The notes under the pieces: model-generated
What the model was told of the DNA's origin: nothing
The model's database searches: none
What the model saw: the letters and a program-made list of their open reading frames with translations, nothing else
NCBI GenBank assembly: GCA_015064355.1
Contig: SVSJ01000002.1
Span: 1-64,000, forward strand
Direction: 5' to 3'
Source: Oscillospiraceae bacterium
GTDB taxonomy: Bacteria > Bacillota > Clostridia > Oscillospirales > CAG-272
Length of the DNA stretch: 64,000 nt
Position numbers and translations under genes: made by a program
In this document: piece by piece, positions 36,937 to 46,567 of the stretch
How the letters are laid out: each line of letters begins with the position of its first letter
Numbering within the stretch: position 1 is the stretch's first letter

Positions 36937-37497
36937 GTGGATTACAGAATGTATAAATTGAGCCGGCTCGGAAGCCTGCTCAGTGCAAGAATGTTTCTCT
37001 CTCATTTCCTCCCGTATATCCTCATAGCAGTTTTATACGGTGCATATGCATATGTAAATGCTCTGGCAGGCTATAGCGTTTTCTATTTTCTGCTCGTGGT
37101 CATTTTCGTGATTCACACAGCTGTCCGCTTGTCACACAGACCGGCGGACTTTACCGTGGAAGACAGAAAGATAATATTTGTTGATTATCTTGAAAAGCAC
37201 GTTGTCAAACGCCACAGTAAACAAGGCAAGCCGCTGTTCAATAAAAAAGCAGTTATCATCAGAGTTCGAGATATTCAGAAGATAAAATATTCCTCAAATC
37301 TTATTGAGAGAATATTTAATTTGGGGCATATACGACTCGACGGAAAGGTGTTCCTGCGCAACACAGATGACACCGCCTGCCACGACGCACACGCGCCCGA
37401 CGTGATCGAAATAGCAGGAATCAAGAATTTCAGAACCGTCTGCCGCGAGCTTGAGACCGTATTCCCATCTGCAGAACACACCAGCATAAAATATTAA
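36937..37497 (+). CDS. Small two-helix membrane protein with PH-like cytoplasmic domain
   Basis: 186 residues. It starts with GTG at 36937, supported by GGGAG 6 bases upstream and the 1-base gap after the VanY gene. Two hydrophobic segments (about 22-42 and 45-63) are followed by a strand-rich domain with DRKIIFVDYL, VIIRVRDIQKIKYSS and IRLDGKVFL. This resembles bacterial PH (YdbS/YdbT-like) domains; the assignment is tentative. Last gene before a strong terminator. Confidence 0.65.
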   Translation: MDYRMYKLSRLGSLLSARMFLSHFLPYILIAVLYGAYAYVNALAGYSVFYFLLVVIFVIHTAVRLSHRPADFTVEDRKIIFVDYLEKHVVKRHSKQGKPLFNKKAVIIRVRDIQKIKYSSNLIERIFNLGHIRLDGKVFLRNTDDTACHDAHAPDVIEIAGIKNFRTVCRELETVFPSAEHTSIKY

Positions 37498-37515
37498 TAT
37501 TTCGTACAAAAAGAA

Positions 37516-37556
37516 ATGCGCAGCACAGGTTTTCGCCTATGTTGCGCATATTTTTT
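37516..37556 (+). terminator. Terminator of the iorAB operon
   Basis: ATGCGCAGCACAGG pairs with CCTATGTTGCGCAT (37516-37549, two mismatches), followed by six T residues. Confidence 0.75.
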
Positions 37557-37564
37557 ATACTTTC

Positions 37565-39223
37565 TTATTTCAGTGCCGACTCAATGGCGCAGTTGATCTT
37601 CTCTCGCACGCCAAGCACGTATTCCGTTGAAATTGGGTAATCGAAGAAGGTGATCGGTGCTCCGGCATCCTCTTCAATGAGCTTCAAAGTGGCTTCTTTG
37701 CCGATAAGTCTTGCACACAACTTAAACGCTCGGAGATCAGTGAGGCCTTCGGTAAACAGGCAGCCGTGGAGTGATCTGTACGGTTTGCCGCCACGTCCGG
37801 GGTACACCGCAAAGGAATCACCTCCCGGGAAAGAAAACTCCGCGCAGGTGTCAACAAATGGGTTGATGGGGTACCGCGACAGCTTTGAATTGTAGAAATT
37901 GAATCCCCACTGCAAAAATCCTGCTATGTCAAACTTGAATAACTGCACTCCGAGCATACGCGTTCTTGCCCCGTGCATTGCAATAAAACGGTTAGAAACC
38001 TTCGAATGCTCCGAACAGCAGTAGTACGTCCAAAGATTTGGCACACCATTTTCGATAAACTCGTGAACGTGGTCTGTTGCGGGGATAGGATTTTCAACAG
38101 CTCCTGTTTTGTAGAACTCGTAATCCGACAGCGCGTCGATTATGGGGTATCCCTCGAGAATGTCCGCGATTGTTTCCTTGGCGTGAGTGTATGCTCCAAG
38201 ATGGTCAAAAGACGGCTCGTCCGATATGTGGTAATAGCATCTCTTGTCCACGCCCAGCTCCTTTAGGTGCTCGACCAATGAGGAAAGGAACTTGCGTATG
38301 AAGGTGCAGTACCCCTCGCCGTGGGCGTCCGTATCCCAGCCGAAGATACGCTTGTATTCACCATCGATGGTTGCCATGATCTTGGGTGCGTTTTGCACTC
38401 CCCACTGGGTGTAAAGGTGGCAGATCTCAAAATACTTCATTCCCACGCGGTCCATAATCTCGATCCAGCGATCCAGCTTGTCGTAGCCGAAGGTGTAATC
38501 GCCCGAGTCAACTGAAATATCCACCAGTTGAACCGTGAGACGCTCCCCGCCACGTGCTGTGTCGAGCGGTGGTGTAACCACAGGGGTGAGGATCATATTC
38601 ACACCCTCTTCCACCGCTTCTGCGGCAAAATTCTCGATTATCTCCCAATGCTTTCCGCTGAACACAGGCACGTCATAATACTGTGCCAAACAGTCTGCGT
38701 GGAACCACTGTGTGTGAATAATATCACTTTCGGGCAGGCTTGCGTCTATTACGTGAATGTTCAGGGTAGCCTCTGCAGCCATATTTTCCCCCTCAAATGC
38801 GCGCACGGTTATTGGATAATCCCCTGCCGTAAGTCCCTCCTTACATTCCACCGTAATGAATAAGGCGCACAAAGAACCGTTTACCATAACAAACCGGTGC
38901 TGATCCGACATGGGAATAAGAAGATCCGGGTAAAGTCCGGGGGTTGCGCGAAGATAACCTGTCTTATCAGCGTGAGGATAAGTTGCAAATGCAACCGGTA
39001 CTTGCTCCACACGGCACACGGTAATGCTGTCCTTGATTGTGGAATCCACCCGGAGACGCATTTCTCTTATGTGATCCGATGTCTCCCAAACAGTATATGC
39101 CACCTGAAATTCGAGCCGCTCGTTTTTAAGCATTGAAAGATGGGTTATTTCTTTTTTGTCGTGAATTGACTCGTCGGCAAAACATTTTTCTGTTGCCGGC
39201 AAAATCTTCATCAAGCATTTCAT
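37565..39223 (-). CDS. DUF4091 domain protein, glycoside-hydrolase-like
   Basis: 552 residues without a signal peptide, so probably cytoplasmic. The N-terminal beta-sandwich (about 1-165) ends in TLNIHVIDASLPESD and is followed by a TIM-barrel-like region with HTQWFHADCLAQYY, FEICHLYTQWG, CYYHISDEPSFDH and LWTYYCC. DUF4091 is the C-terminal part (FLQWGFNFYNS, DSFAVYPG). The family is linked to carbohydrate degradation but poorly characterised; the E in HISDEPS is a candidate acid. It lies just after the ABC operon terminator and has its own promoter. Confidence 0.85.
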   Translation of the reverse strand: MKCLMKILPATEKCFADESIHDKKEITHLSMLKNERLEFQVAYTVWETSDHIREMRLRVDSTIKDSITVCRVEQVPVAFATYPHADKTGYLRATPGLYPDLLIPMSDQHRFVMVNGSLCALFITVECKEGLTAGDYPITVRAFEGENMAAEATLNIHVIDASLPESDIIHTQWFHADCLAQYYDVPVFSGKHWEIIENFAAEAVEEGVNMILTPVVTPPLDTARGGERLTVQLVDISVDSGDYTFGYDKLDRWIEIMDRVGMKYFEICHLYTQWGVQNAPKIMATIDGEYKRIFGWDTDAHGEGYCTFIRKFLSSLVEHLKELGVDKRCYYHISDEPSFDHLGAYTHAKETIADILEGYPIIDALSDYEFYKTGAVENPIPATDHVHEFIENGVPNLWTYYCCSEHSKVSNRFIAMHGARTRMLGVQLFKFDIAGFLQWGFNFYNSKLSRYPINPFVDTCAEFSFPGGDSFAVYPGRGGKPYRSLHGCLFTEGLTDLRAFKLCARLIGKEATLKLIEEDAGAPITFFDYPISTEYVLGVREKINCAIESALK

Positions 39224-39249
39224 TGGACACCTCAGAGGCTTTTTCTTTC

Positions 39250-39278
39250 ATTATACCGCAATCATGCCAAAATATCAA
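39250..39278 (-). promoter_or_regulatory. Promoter of the DUF4091 gene
   Basis: Minus strand: TTGATA (complement of 39273-39278), 17-bp spacer, TATAAT (complement of 39250-39255), immediately after the ABC operon terminator. Confidence 0.7.
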
Positions 39279-39279
39279 T

Positions 39280-39309
39280 AAAAAAACGCCATGGAATAAA
39301 CCATAGCGT
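39280..39309 (-). terminator. Terminator of the seven-gene ABC operon
   Basis: Minus strand: ACGCTATGG pairs with CCATGGCGT across a 6-base loop, followed by a T run (complement of 39281-39286). Confidence 0.75.
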
Positions 39310-39323
39310 TTTTATTTGTTTTA

Positions 39324-40346
39324 TTAGTCCGCTGTAAGACCGGAACGCTCGATACCCTGGATAATATATCTCTGACCGAAGAGGTAGAGGATAATAAGGG
39401 GTACGATAATGAGCATACCGCAAGCATTCTTAATGGCTGCTGTGTAAAGCGCGCCGCCCGCATAGTTGGTATTAAGGGATTTGGGAACCTTAATAATGTC
39501 GGGAAGAAGCGTGGGACCGGTAATGGAGTACAAAATGTCTGTGTAGAAGTTATCAGTCCACTGCCAGCAGAAGGAGAACATGAATACTGTGATCATCATT
39601 GTGCCGGAGAGAGGAATAATAATCTTGAAGAACGTTTTGAAGATGCCGGAGCCGTCAAGGTAAGCGGATTCTTCAAGCTCGTCGGGAATACCGCGGTAGA
39701 ACTGACGGAGCATGAAGATGAACAGACCGTTCTTGTATGCAAGACCTGTGAGAGACAGGATATACAGAGGCCAGTTCGTATTAAGCAAGCTGAGTTTGCT
39801 GCCCGTTATCAGCTGAATGATTCCGAAAATATCGAAATACTTAAACTTTGTTGTAATGGACAGAGACAGAGTTGCGTGAGGAACTACCATCGTAAAGATT
39901 ACGAGGAGGAACAGGATTCCGTTACCCTTGAACTTGAACTTCGCGAAACCGTAAGCGATAAAGCAGCAAACAAATGTCTGCATTATCGCACAGAGGAACG
40001 ACAGCATAAATGTATTTCCGAGAGCTTCGAAATAGCTGTTTTCTCTGATGATCGCGCCGTATGTATCAAGTGTGGGGTGCTTAGGAACCAGTCTTACCGT
40101 TACGTCTACAAGGTCTTCCGGGGGCATAAATGACGAGGTGATCTTGGAGAAGAACGGGAACAGAATGATGTAGGAAATGCCGAGGAGGAGAAGGAATCTA
40201 AAGAGATACCAAACTACTCTCTTGACAGTATACATATTAATGAGCTTAGCCTTAAGTCTTTCAAGGAGAGGAGTACGTTCAAAGTCGACCCTGATCTTGT
40301 TTTTGGTTTCTTTCATAACCTTTGGTGCTGTTTGTGTGTTATTCAT
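39324..40346 (-). CDS. Carbohydrate ABC transporter permease, MalG type (second pair)
   Basis: 340 residues. Six membrane segments follow a 45-residue basic cytoplasmic N-terminus. The EAA loop that docks the ATPase is ESAYLDGSGIFKTFFKIIIP at about 245. It forms a heterodimer with the preceding permease (18-base gap). Last gene of the operon. It belongs to the CUT1 oligosaccharide-type permeases. No ATPase gene is present in the window, so a shared MsmX-like ATPase elsewhere is expected (inference). Confidence 0.92.
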   Translation of the reverse strand: MNNTQTAPKVMKETKNKIRVDFERTPLLERLKAKLINMYTVKRVVWYLFRFLLLLGISYIILFPFFSKITSSFMPPEDLVDVTVRLVPKHPTLDTYGAIIRENSYFEALGNTFMLSFLCAIMQTFVCCFIAYGFAKFKFKGNGILFLLVIFTMVVPHATLSLSITTKFKYFDIFGIIQLITGSKLSLLNTNWPLYILSLTGLAYKNGLFIFMLRQFYRGIPDELEESAYLDGSGIFKTFFKIIIPLSGTMMITVFMFSFCWQWTDNFYTDILYSITGPTLLPDIIKVPKSLNTNYAGGALYTAAIKNACGMLIIVPLIILYLFGQRYIIQGIERSGLTAD

Positions 40347-40364
40347 ATATCAGTGCCTCCTTTC

Positions 40365-41366
40365 TTAGTCTTTCCTCTGGTAGAATACGAATGCGCTCAA
40401 GAGACCTGCAACCGCCGCAACAATGATTATTACGATGAGGAAGTAGATCCAGTACATTGCAGATGCAAGTACGTCACCACCGGACTGTTCCATAACGCTT
40501 GCAATGTAAGCCATTACATGGTTGTCGGATGATGTGAAGGAGTCGATGATCGTATAAATTGAATTTACGAGGATCATCGGGCTCATCATAGGAAGTGTGA
40601 TCTTCCAGAATGTTTCCCAACCTGACGCGCCGTCGATTGAACAAGACTCGTAGATAGCGGGAGAAATGGACTGGAGACCTGAGAGGAAGATAAGCATCTG
40701 TACGCCGCAACGGTTAACGATGTTGAAGATGTTGTTAACCAAACCTACAACGTACTCCACGATCTCTGTACCGATCATCATGTTCGAGAATAGAGCCTCA
40801 AAGTCCATAACCGATACGATTTCAGCAGCTGTAGAAGTCTGACCGGAACCGTCGTCGATACCTGCTGTGCTGCCCTGGATGGATGCCAGGATGTTACCTG
40901 CGTCGATCTCGGAAATAAGACCGGTTGTCAGGATAACGGGGATAAAGAAGATTGCTCTGAACGCTGCACGACCTGCGATCTTCTGATTGAGGATAAGAGC
41001 AACGAACAGGGAGAAAATTACGATGGAGGGAACGTCAAGTATGAGCTGTTTTACACCCGACAAAAGCGTTGTTACGAAATTGGGGTCAGCAAACAGCGCG
41101 TTATGGTAGTTCTCAAGTCCAACGAAGATAAGCTTGTAACCACCACCGATTACCATCTGCATTTCATTGAAGCTGAAGCGGATGGAGTCGAAAATAATGG
41201 GCAGATAGATGAAGAAGAATCCGATAACAAAGGGGAGAACGAATATCCATCCGGCTCTTGCCTTCTTAACGTCAAGTGACGTTGCGCGTTTTCTCTTCTT
41301 GCGAGGAGCATTTATGATAAGCTTTTGTTTTTTACCGCGAGTTGCGGCTTCAATATTTAAGTTCAT
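40365..41366 (-). CDS. Carbohydrate ABC transporter permease, MalF type (second pair)
   Basis: 333 residues. A basic N-terminal tail (APRKKRKR) precedes the first helix, WIFVLPFVIGFFFIYLPIIF. The EAA loop is ESCSIDGASGWETFWKITLP. An unusually long extracytoplasmic insertion of about 60 residues, rich in Gly, Ser and Thr, lies between the middle helices (GNILASIQGSTAGIDDGSG onwards, near residue 155). Pairs with the gene 18 bases downstream. Confidence 0.92.
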   Translation of the reverse strand: MNLNIEAATRGKKQKLIINAPRKKRKRATSLDVKKARAGWIFVLPFVIGFFFIYLPIIFDSIRFSFNEMQMVIGGGYKLIFVGLENYHNALFADPNFVTTLLSGVKQLILDVPSIVIFSLFVALILNQKIAGRAAFRAIFFIPVILTTGLISEIDAGNILASIQGSTAGIDDGSGQTSTAAEIVSVMDFEALFSNMMIGTEIVEYVVGLVNNIFNIVNRCGVQMLIFLSGLQSISPAIYESCSIDGASGWETFWKITLPMMSPMILVNSIYTIIDSFTSSDNHVMAYIASVMEQSGGDVLASAMYWIYFLIVIIIVAAVAGLLSAFVFYQRKD

Positions 41367-41382
41367 ATTTTACTCCCCTTTC

Positions 41383-44300
41383 TTAGTCTATTCTGATGAA
41401 GCCGAGAGCTTCAACTGTGTAGTTCTGACCGTTGTATTCAACAGTAATGTCGAATGAGTTGTAGTTCAGAATGAAGTTTACGTTTCCTTCGTATTCAACT
41501 CTTACAACGGTGCCGGATGTTGTTGCATACTTGTCAGTGATCTTACCGTCGCCAACAATGTTGAACTCAGGAATCTCAGGTTCAGCATTCTTAAGCTCTT
41601 CGATCTGAGCAGGAATATCTGAAACAAATGTGCTGGGATCCCATACACCGCCAGCTTCCTGAATCTTCTGACGTGCCTTGCGGCGATCACTGCGAAGGCT
41701 CTTTTCGAGCTTTTCGATCTGCTGTGCGATAGATTCGTAGTAAGCATCTTCGAGTGCCTTTTCCTCTGCTGCGATTTCGTCAGCGTCGGGAATACGCTCA
41801 GCATCAATGAACTCGTGATCTACAATGTAAGAAGCCTGGAGATCCTTTGTTGCTGTGTTGAGGATTTCATAGTACTTGATAATGTCATCCTTCCAGATAT
41901 CATATGCTACGGAGTAGTACTGGCTCAGTGAGGGGTCTTCCTTCAGAGAGCTTGTGTTCTGGTAGGAAAGAATGAAGTACATTGCCGCGCCGTTTTCAAT
42001 AGCGTTAAGGATTGCCTGGTCGATGTCACCTTCCATATTTGTTGCGGAGCCTGTGAACACCTTGGAGCCGTGGTAAACCATACCCATGAAAGGAACGGAC
42101 TCACTGGACTGATTGTACTTGGAGGATGTAAGAGAAGCGTTGAGAATTACGTCCGCATACTTGATCGCATAAGCGTTACCGCCGTCGATCATTACGTTTT
42201 CGTAGTCCTTGCTCATCTCATCAAGAAGATTGGTTGTAAATTCCTTGTTGTCTTCACGGTGGTAAGGTTCGTCTTCGTCGAAGTCGGAGCTCAAATCTGT
42301 ACCGAGAGTGGAAACGGAAATGGAATTGTTGCCATGAGCCAAGTAGTTAGGTCCGAATTCATCGTAGAGATATTCATACGCTGCAGGAGAGATTGCGATA
42401 AGAAGTGTCTTTTCGAATACCTGGAGAGCTGCGTTGTATTCTCTCTTTGTTGTATAACGGTCGTCAATGGTACGGATCGCATGCTTCTTAAGGCTGATAC
42501 CGTCGAAGAGTCCCTGCTTGTGGATGTAAGCGAAGTCGAAGTCGGGGTAAATGTCAAATCCGTTTTCTTTTGCATAAGCAACAAGATCTGCGAATCCGTC
42601 TGCGCCGCCAACAACGTCTGTCCATTCAAGGTTGTAAGGAACTTCGGAAATAAGACCGCCGTTTGCATAACCGGTAAGCTTGAAGTTGATGTTACCTACA
42701 CCAAGCTCCTTAAGCTCGTTATACATTGTCTTGATGTCTTCGAATGTTGTGAGGGGGAGGTCAACTTCAACCGGGAAGGAGAGCACGCGCTCTGTTGTTG
42801 TTGTTGAACCGAATGTTTCGATAAAGAGGGGGATATCGTCCTTTACAGCTTCAAGCTTTGCGATGTCGCCCTTTGCGGTGAGATAATCGCGGTAAGCTTC
42901 AGCCATACCGGTCCAGTCGGAAACGTAGTAGTCTTCGATTCCGTTCTGTTCAGCAAGCTTTTCATCATTCAGGAAGATGTACTGGATTCTATAGGAATCT
43001 GTGTACTTTCTCTTGGATGTAACAGTCCATGTAGCGTTGCCGCTTACAGAGATAGAGTCTGCCAGGTTGTACTGGTCGGAGGGACGAGGTGTGAACATGG
43101 GGTATACGGTACCGTAGGGGTGAACCGCACCACCGAAAGATGTCATGAGAGTTGCAAGGGAGTCACCCTCTGTGATGATTGCCAGGTAACCGTTGGATGT
43201 TACAGGGCCGCCTGCCTTATCACCTGCTTTTGCAGGGTCAACATAGTCGCCGTGGTTGGAAACTACACCGTATACAGGCATTCTCATAACCTCGGAGTGC
43301 TGGCCTGCGATTTCATGGTAAGCATAGTCCGCGCCGTAAAGCTGACCGGAGATGTTTACTGATTCACCGGCGAAGTCCTCAAATCTGATGAGGGCACCGG
43401 AACCGTCGGGAATCATTGTGTAACCTGTGTAGAGGTTGGAGCCTGCGCCGAAGTAAGGAAGAACTGTTACAGTCTTGAACTGGAACGCACTTTCGTCGAA
43501 GGTGATACCGTTTGCGGGGAGTCTAACTTCGAGGCCGTTTTCGTTGAGTGTGTACTCAAGAGCCATGCGGAATCTCGGAGGAGCTTCGTCCTTTACGGTG
43601 TAACCTGTGAGTTCGTGGTCATATTCAAGTTCTTCGTATGTGTAATCGGGACAGTACTTCTTGATAATGTTTTCGGCCTTCTTAAGCTCAAGGGCGGTAA
43701 CGTTATCAGCGATAGTGTAAACTGCCATTGTCTTTGTGATAGGGAATGCAACCTGCATCATCGCTACCATTTTTTCGGTAAGAGTGGGGTCGTCCTTATC
43801 CTTAAGGTCGAAGTAGGATTCCAGTGTGAGCTTATCCCATCTTTCAGCAGATGTTGTCTCAGGAATCTTATTAAGGATCATTGTGAGGAAACGTTCCTTG
43901 TTGATAACACGGGGAACAAGACGGGTAACGGCTTCTTCACCGATAGCGTATTCAACACGGATACCGTTTTTGATAGGCTTCATTGTGATCTGACCGCGGA
44001 GAGCTGCTTCAACGTAGCTGTTCATAGTCTTCTCAACGTCGTTGTCGAGGAAGGTGATGATAAGCTGGGAGAGAAGCTCCTGCTTTGTCTGATCTGCGAT
44101 ACCGTAATCCACATTTGCGATATCGTAGGGGTTGGAGAAGAATGTCTGACCGGTCTTTGTGTCTACAACAGCAATTTCACCGGTGAATTCTTCGTAATAA
44201 AGCTGGTAGCCATACTGTTCTCTGACAAGAACCATGGTTGCGAGCTTGCTTTCGGCTGTTTCGTAGTAAGTTGTGAGGTAGTTGATGAGAGGATTGCCCT

Positions 44301-44403
44301 CTTCGTCAACCTTGTCCTCCCAAGCAGCACTTACACCGAGAGGCAAAATTCCGCAGAGCATAATCAGAGCCAGGAACGCTGATATAATTCTTTTTGTATT
44401 CAT
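41383..44403 (-). CDS. DUF5696 secreted protein, possible glycoside hydrolase
   Basis: 1006 residues. Signal peptide 1-26 (ISAFLALIMLCGILPLGVSA). The middle half is strand-rich; the part from about 550 to 800 looks like a TIM barrel with strand-end acidic residues, for example IYPDFDFAYIH near 620 and VMIDGGNAYA near 737. The C-terminus has a long charged helix (about 865-915) and then a strand-rich piece. DUF5696 is uncharacterised; a glycan-cleaving role is inference from fold and operon. No lipobox and no clear C-terminal anchor. It sits between the Yip1-like gene and the second permease pair. Confidence 0.85.
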   Translation of the reverse strand: MNTKRIISAFLALIMLCGILPLGVSAAWEDKVDEEGNPLINYLTTYYETAESKLATMVLVREQYGYQLYYEEFTGEIAVVDTKTGQTFFSNPYDIANVDYGIADQTKQELLSQLIITFLDNDVEKTMNSYVEAALRGQITMKPIKNGIRVEYAIGEEAVTRLVPRVINKERFLTMILNKIPETTSAERWDKLTLESYFDLKDKDDPTLTEKMVAMMQVAFPITKTMAVYTIADNVTALELKKAENIIKKYCPDYTYEELEYDHELTGYTVKDEAPPRFRMALEYTLNENGLEVRLPANGITFDESAFQFKTVTVLPYFGAGSNLYTGYTMIPDGSGALIRFEDFAGESVNISGQLYGADYAYHEIAGQHSEVMRMPVYGVVSNHGDYVDPAKAGDKAGGPVTSNGYLAIITEGDSLATLMTSFGGAVHPYGTVYPMFTPRPSDQYNLADSISVSGNATWTVTSKRKYTDSYRIQYIFLNDEKLAEQNGIEDYYVSDWTGMAEAYRDYLTAKGDIAKLEAVKDDIPLFIETFGSTTTTERVLSFPVEVDLPLTTFEDIKTMYNELKELGVGNINFKLTGYANGGLISEVPYNLEWTDVVGGADGFADLVAYAKENGFDIYPDFDFAYIHKQGLFDGISLKKHAIRTIDDRYTTKREYNAALQVFEKTLLIAISPAAYEYLYDEFGPNYLAHGNNSISVSTLGTDLSSDFDEDEPYHREDNKEFTTNLLDEMSKDYENVMIDGGNAYAIKYADVILNASLTSSKYNQSSESVPFMGMVYHGSKVFTGSATNMEGDIDQAILNAIENGAAMYFILSYQNTSSLKEDPSLSQYYSVAYDIWKDDIIKYYEILNTATKDLQASYIVDHEFIDAERIPDADEIAAEEKALEDAYYESIAQQIEKLEKSLRSDRRKARQKIQEAGGVWDPSTFVSDIPAQIEELKNAEPEIPEFNIVGDGKITDKYATTSGTVVRVEYEGNVNFILNYNSFDITVEYNGQNYTVEALGFIRID

Positions 44404-44425
44404 ATCTATTTCTCCTTCTCTGAAA

Positions 44426-46555
44426 TTACAAGCGGTAGCTGATTTCGTTGATAATGTTGGTGATAAAGCTTACTATCTTACCTACAAGGCTGGAGAAGAG
44501 GAGACCCATGAACATGATGAATGCCATACCAACGATGGTAGCAATACATGTGAGAGCGTTCTTTCCTGCGCTGTAGTTGTGAGTAACCATCATCGCAATG
44601 AAGAGGAGGAGGCCCATCCAGATAAATGCTATAGATACGAAGAGGGAGATGATACCGCCTTCGCTTGCGATAAGGAAGTTAGACGCGATAGTAGCGGGAA
44701 GCATAAGGAGGCAGAGGGGAGAGAGGCAGTAGCAGGATGCTACGAAGATGTCCTTCATGCTACCTTCGCCTTCGAACAGAGTGGTGAGACACCAGTTAGC
44801 CACTACCCAAAGGAGGAGCGGGATCACAACTGCGGTGATAGCACCCATAATGTTGAAGGTTGTAGAGGGGCGAGGATTGAAGATGTAACCCTGACCGATG
44901 GTGTTATAGAAGAATACCATAACTGTTACGAGGAGGATTACGAAAGCACTCTTTACAGAACCGCGCTTTTCGTGCTTCAAATCCCAGAAGCCGTCGAAGG
45001 GATGGAAGATTACGTGGAATACGTAGAGAAGCTCTTCCTTAAGGCTCTTACGACCGATCTTGAGAGCAGTTCTCTTGTTAACCTTGCCTGCATAGCCGAA
45101 GAGCTTTGCAAGACCGAAGCAAGCTGCAACGATAATGATCGGAACGATCCAGAAGAAACGGTTTGCCCATTCCTTACGGATTTCCTTGTATGCTTCAGAA
45201 TAGTTTACGGTTTCATTAGCTGCCTTGAAGTAATCCATGGATTCTTCATACTGACCCTGACGGTAAAGGGACTTACCGATCTGGATATATGCAGCGTCGA
45301 AGTTGTTGTTTCTCTTGAGGATTTCTGTCCAGTCGTTGATCGTTACGTCGTACATTCTGTCGTTATCATGCTCGAGTGCGCTTATCAGAAGATCAGCATA
45401 CTCAGTACGGCGGTAAACCACGATGTTGGAGTTTGTCTTGTCAAGAACCAGGATGTTGGAGCCCTGGTATGTGAGAGCCTCAGCAAGGTCTACGTTACCG
45501 ACCTGAGCACCGTTCTTATCACCGAAGGCGAAGAGAAGGCTGCCGTTTGCGTCGTATGTAAATACCTTGGAGCGGTTTTCGTCGACAATGGACCAGGTGC
45601 CTTCAGGACCGATCGCAACGTCTGTAACCTTGGATGCACCAACGATAGCATCGGGGTCTGTGCTTCTGGTTTCTACCATAATTTCACCGGAGGGCGGGAA
45701 GAAACCGTTACGAGCCATAACGTCGATACCGGAAGCGTTAAGCTTTCTTACAGGAGCGTTGTCACCGGATACATTTCCGGGAGAAAGGTCAACATCAACA
45801 GAGGAGGTTGTTACGTAAATAAAGTTCTGGTCATCAATAGTGATGTTGTTGAACTCTGTAGAAACGTAGTCCTTTGTGTTAGCTCTCTGCTCTTCTGTCT
45901 GGAATCTTCTCCAGAGAAGCTCAAGGGCATTAACCTGAACCTTTGTAGCACCGATAAATCCGAAGAAGTCACCGTTCATGTTAAGAACGATAATACCCTG
46001 ATAAGTTGTAGAGGATACTACGAAGAGACGGCCGTAGTCGTCGGCAACACAAGCAACCGGCTTGTAGATGTCACCTTCTTCGAAGTAGCTGGATACGGGC
46101 TGGGGAATAATCTTTACGAAGTTGTAATCAAGGTCGAAAACAACGATTCTGTTGTTGTCTGTATCGCAAACGAATATGTAATCTTCGTCAACGTATACAC
46201 CGGAGGGATTCTTGAAGGTATCAGGAATACCGTTTGAGTTTACGAATTCCTTAATATCAGCTTCCCACTTGTAGTAGCGGTCGAGTACGATGATTCTTCC
46301 GCCGGCACCGTCTGCAACGAAGATCTTTTCGTTAGGTGCAACGAACAGGTCGCGAACGTCTGAACCGAGACCAGCAGTTGATCCCATAACCTCGCCATCA
46401 ATGATGGTGTCGGGAACGTATGCATCAGGTGAGGAGAGGACCAGACCCTGCGAAGAATATGTGTATGTAGCGTAAGGAACACTTGCGGATACTGCGATCG
46501 GGAGAACCATTAAGAGGGCAAGTGTAAATATGAGAATTTTTGATAATTTCTTCAT
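44426..46555 (-). CDS. Beta-propeller (NHL-like) / TPR / Yip1-like membrane protein
   Basis: 709 residues. Signal peptide 1-24 (ILIFTLALLMVLPIAVSA). Residues 30-400 carry repeated NHL/SMP-type blades (DLFVAPNEKIFVADGAGGRI, GVYVDEDYIFVCDTDNNRIV, DVAIGPEGTWSIVD), so an extracytoplasmic propeller. A TPR-like pair follows (FDAAYIQIGKSLYRQGQYEE). A membrane segment near 475 leads to a Yip1-like bundle of about five helices (from 530 to the end). The role is unknown; it may be a membrane-bound sensor or helper of the transporter. Co-transcribed with both permease pairs. Confidence 0.85.
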   Translation of the reverse strand: MKKLSKILIFTLALLMVLPIAVSASVPYATYTYSSQGLVLSSPDAYVPDTIIDGEVMGSTAGLGSDVRDLFVAPNEKIFVADGAGGRIIVLDRYYKWEADIKEFVNSNGIPDTFKNPSGVYVDEDYIFVCDTDNNRIVVFDLDYNFVKIIPQPVSSYFEEGDIYKPVACVADDYGRLFVVSSTTYQGIIVLNMNGDFFGFIGATKVQVNALELLWRRFQTEEQRANTKDYVSTEFNNITIDDQNFIYVTTSSVDVDLSPGNVSGDNAPVRKLNASGIDVMARNGFFPPSGEIMVETRSTDPDAIVGASKVTDVAIGPEGTWSIVDENRSKVFTYDANGSLLFAFGDKNGAQVGNVDLAEALTYQGSNILVLDKTNSNIVVYRRTEYADLLISALEHDNDRMYDVTINDWTEILKRNNNFDAAYIQIGKSLYRQGQYEESMDYFKAANETVNYSEAYKEIRKEWANRFFWIVPIIIVAACFGLAKLFGYAGKVNKRTALKIGRKSLKEELLYVFHVIFHPFDGFWDLKHEKRGSVKSAFVILLVTVMVFFYNTIGQGYIFNPRPSTTFNIMGAITAVVIPLLLWVVANWCLTTLFEGEGSMKDIFVASCYCLSPLCLLMLPATIASNFLIASEGGIISLFVSIAFIWMGLLLFIAMMVTHNYSAGKNALTCIATIVGMAFIMFMGLLFSSLVGKIVSFITNIINEISYRL

Positions 46556-46567
46556 TTTGTCCTCCTT

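Noticed and set aside
44282-46237. A 651-codon open frame on the plus strand
   Set aside because: Exactly antisense to the propeller/Yip1 gene, which has a signal peptide, ribosome site and domains. The translated product is Cys/Val-rich without domains. Caused by codon bias.
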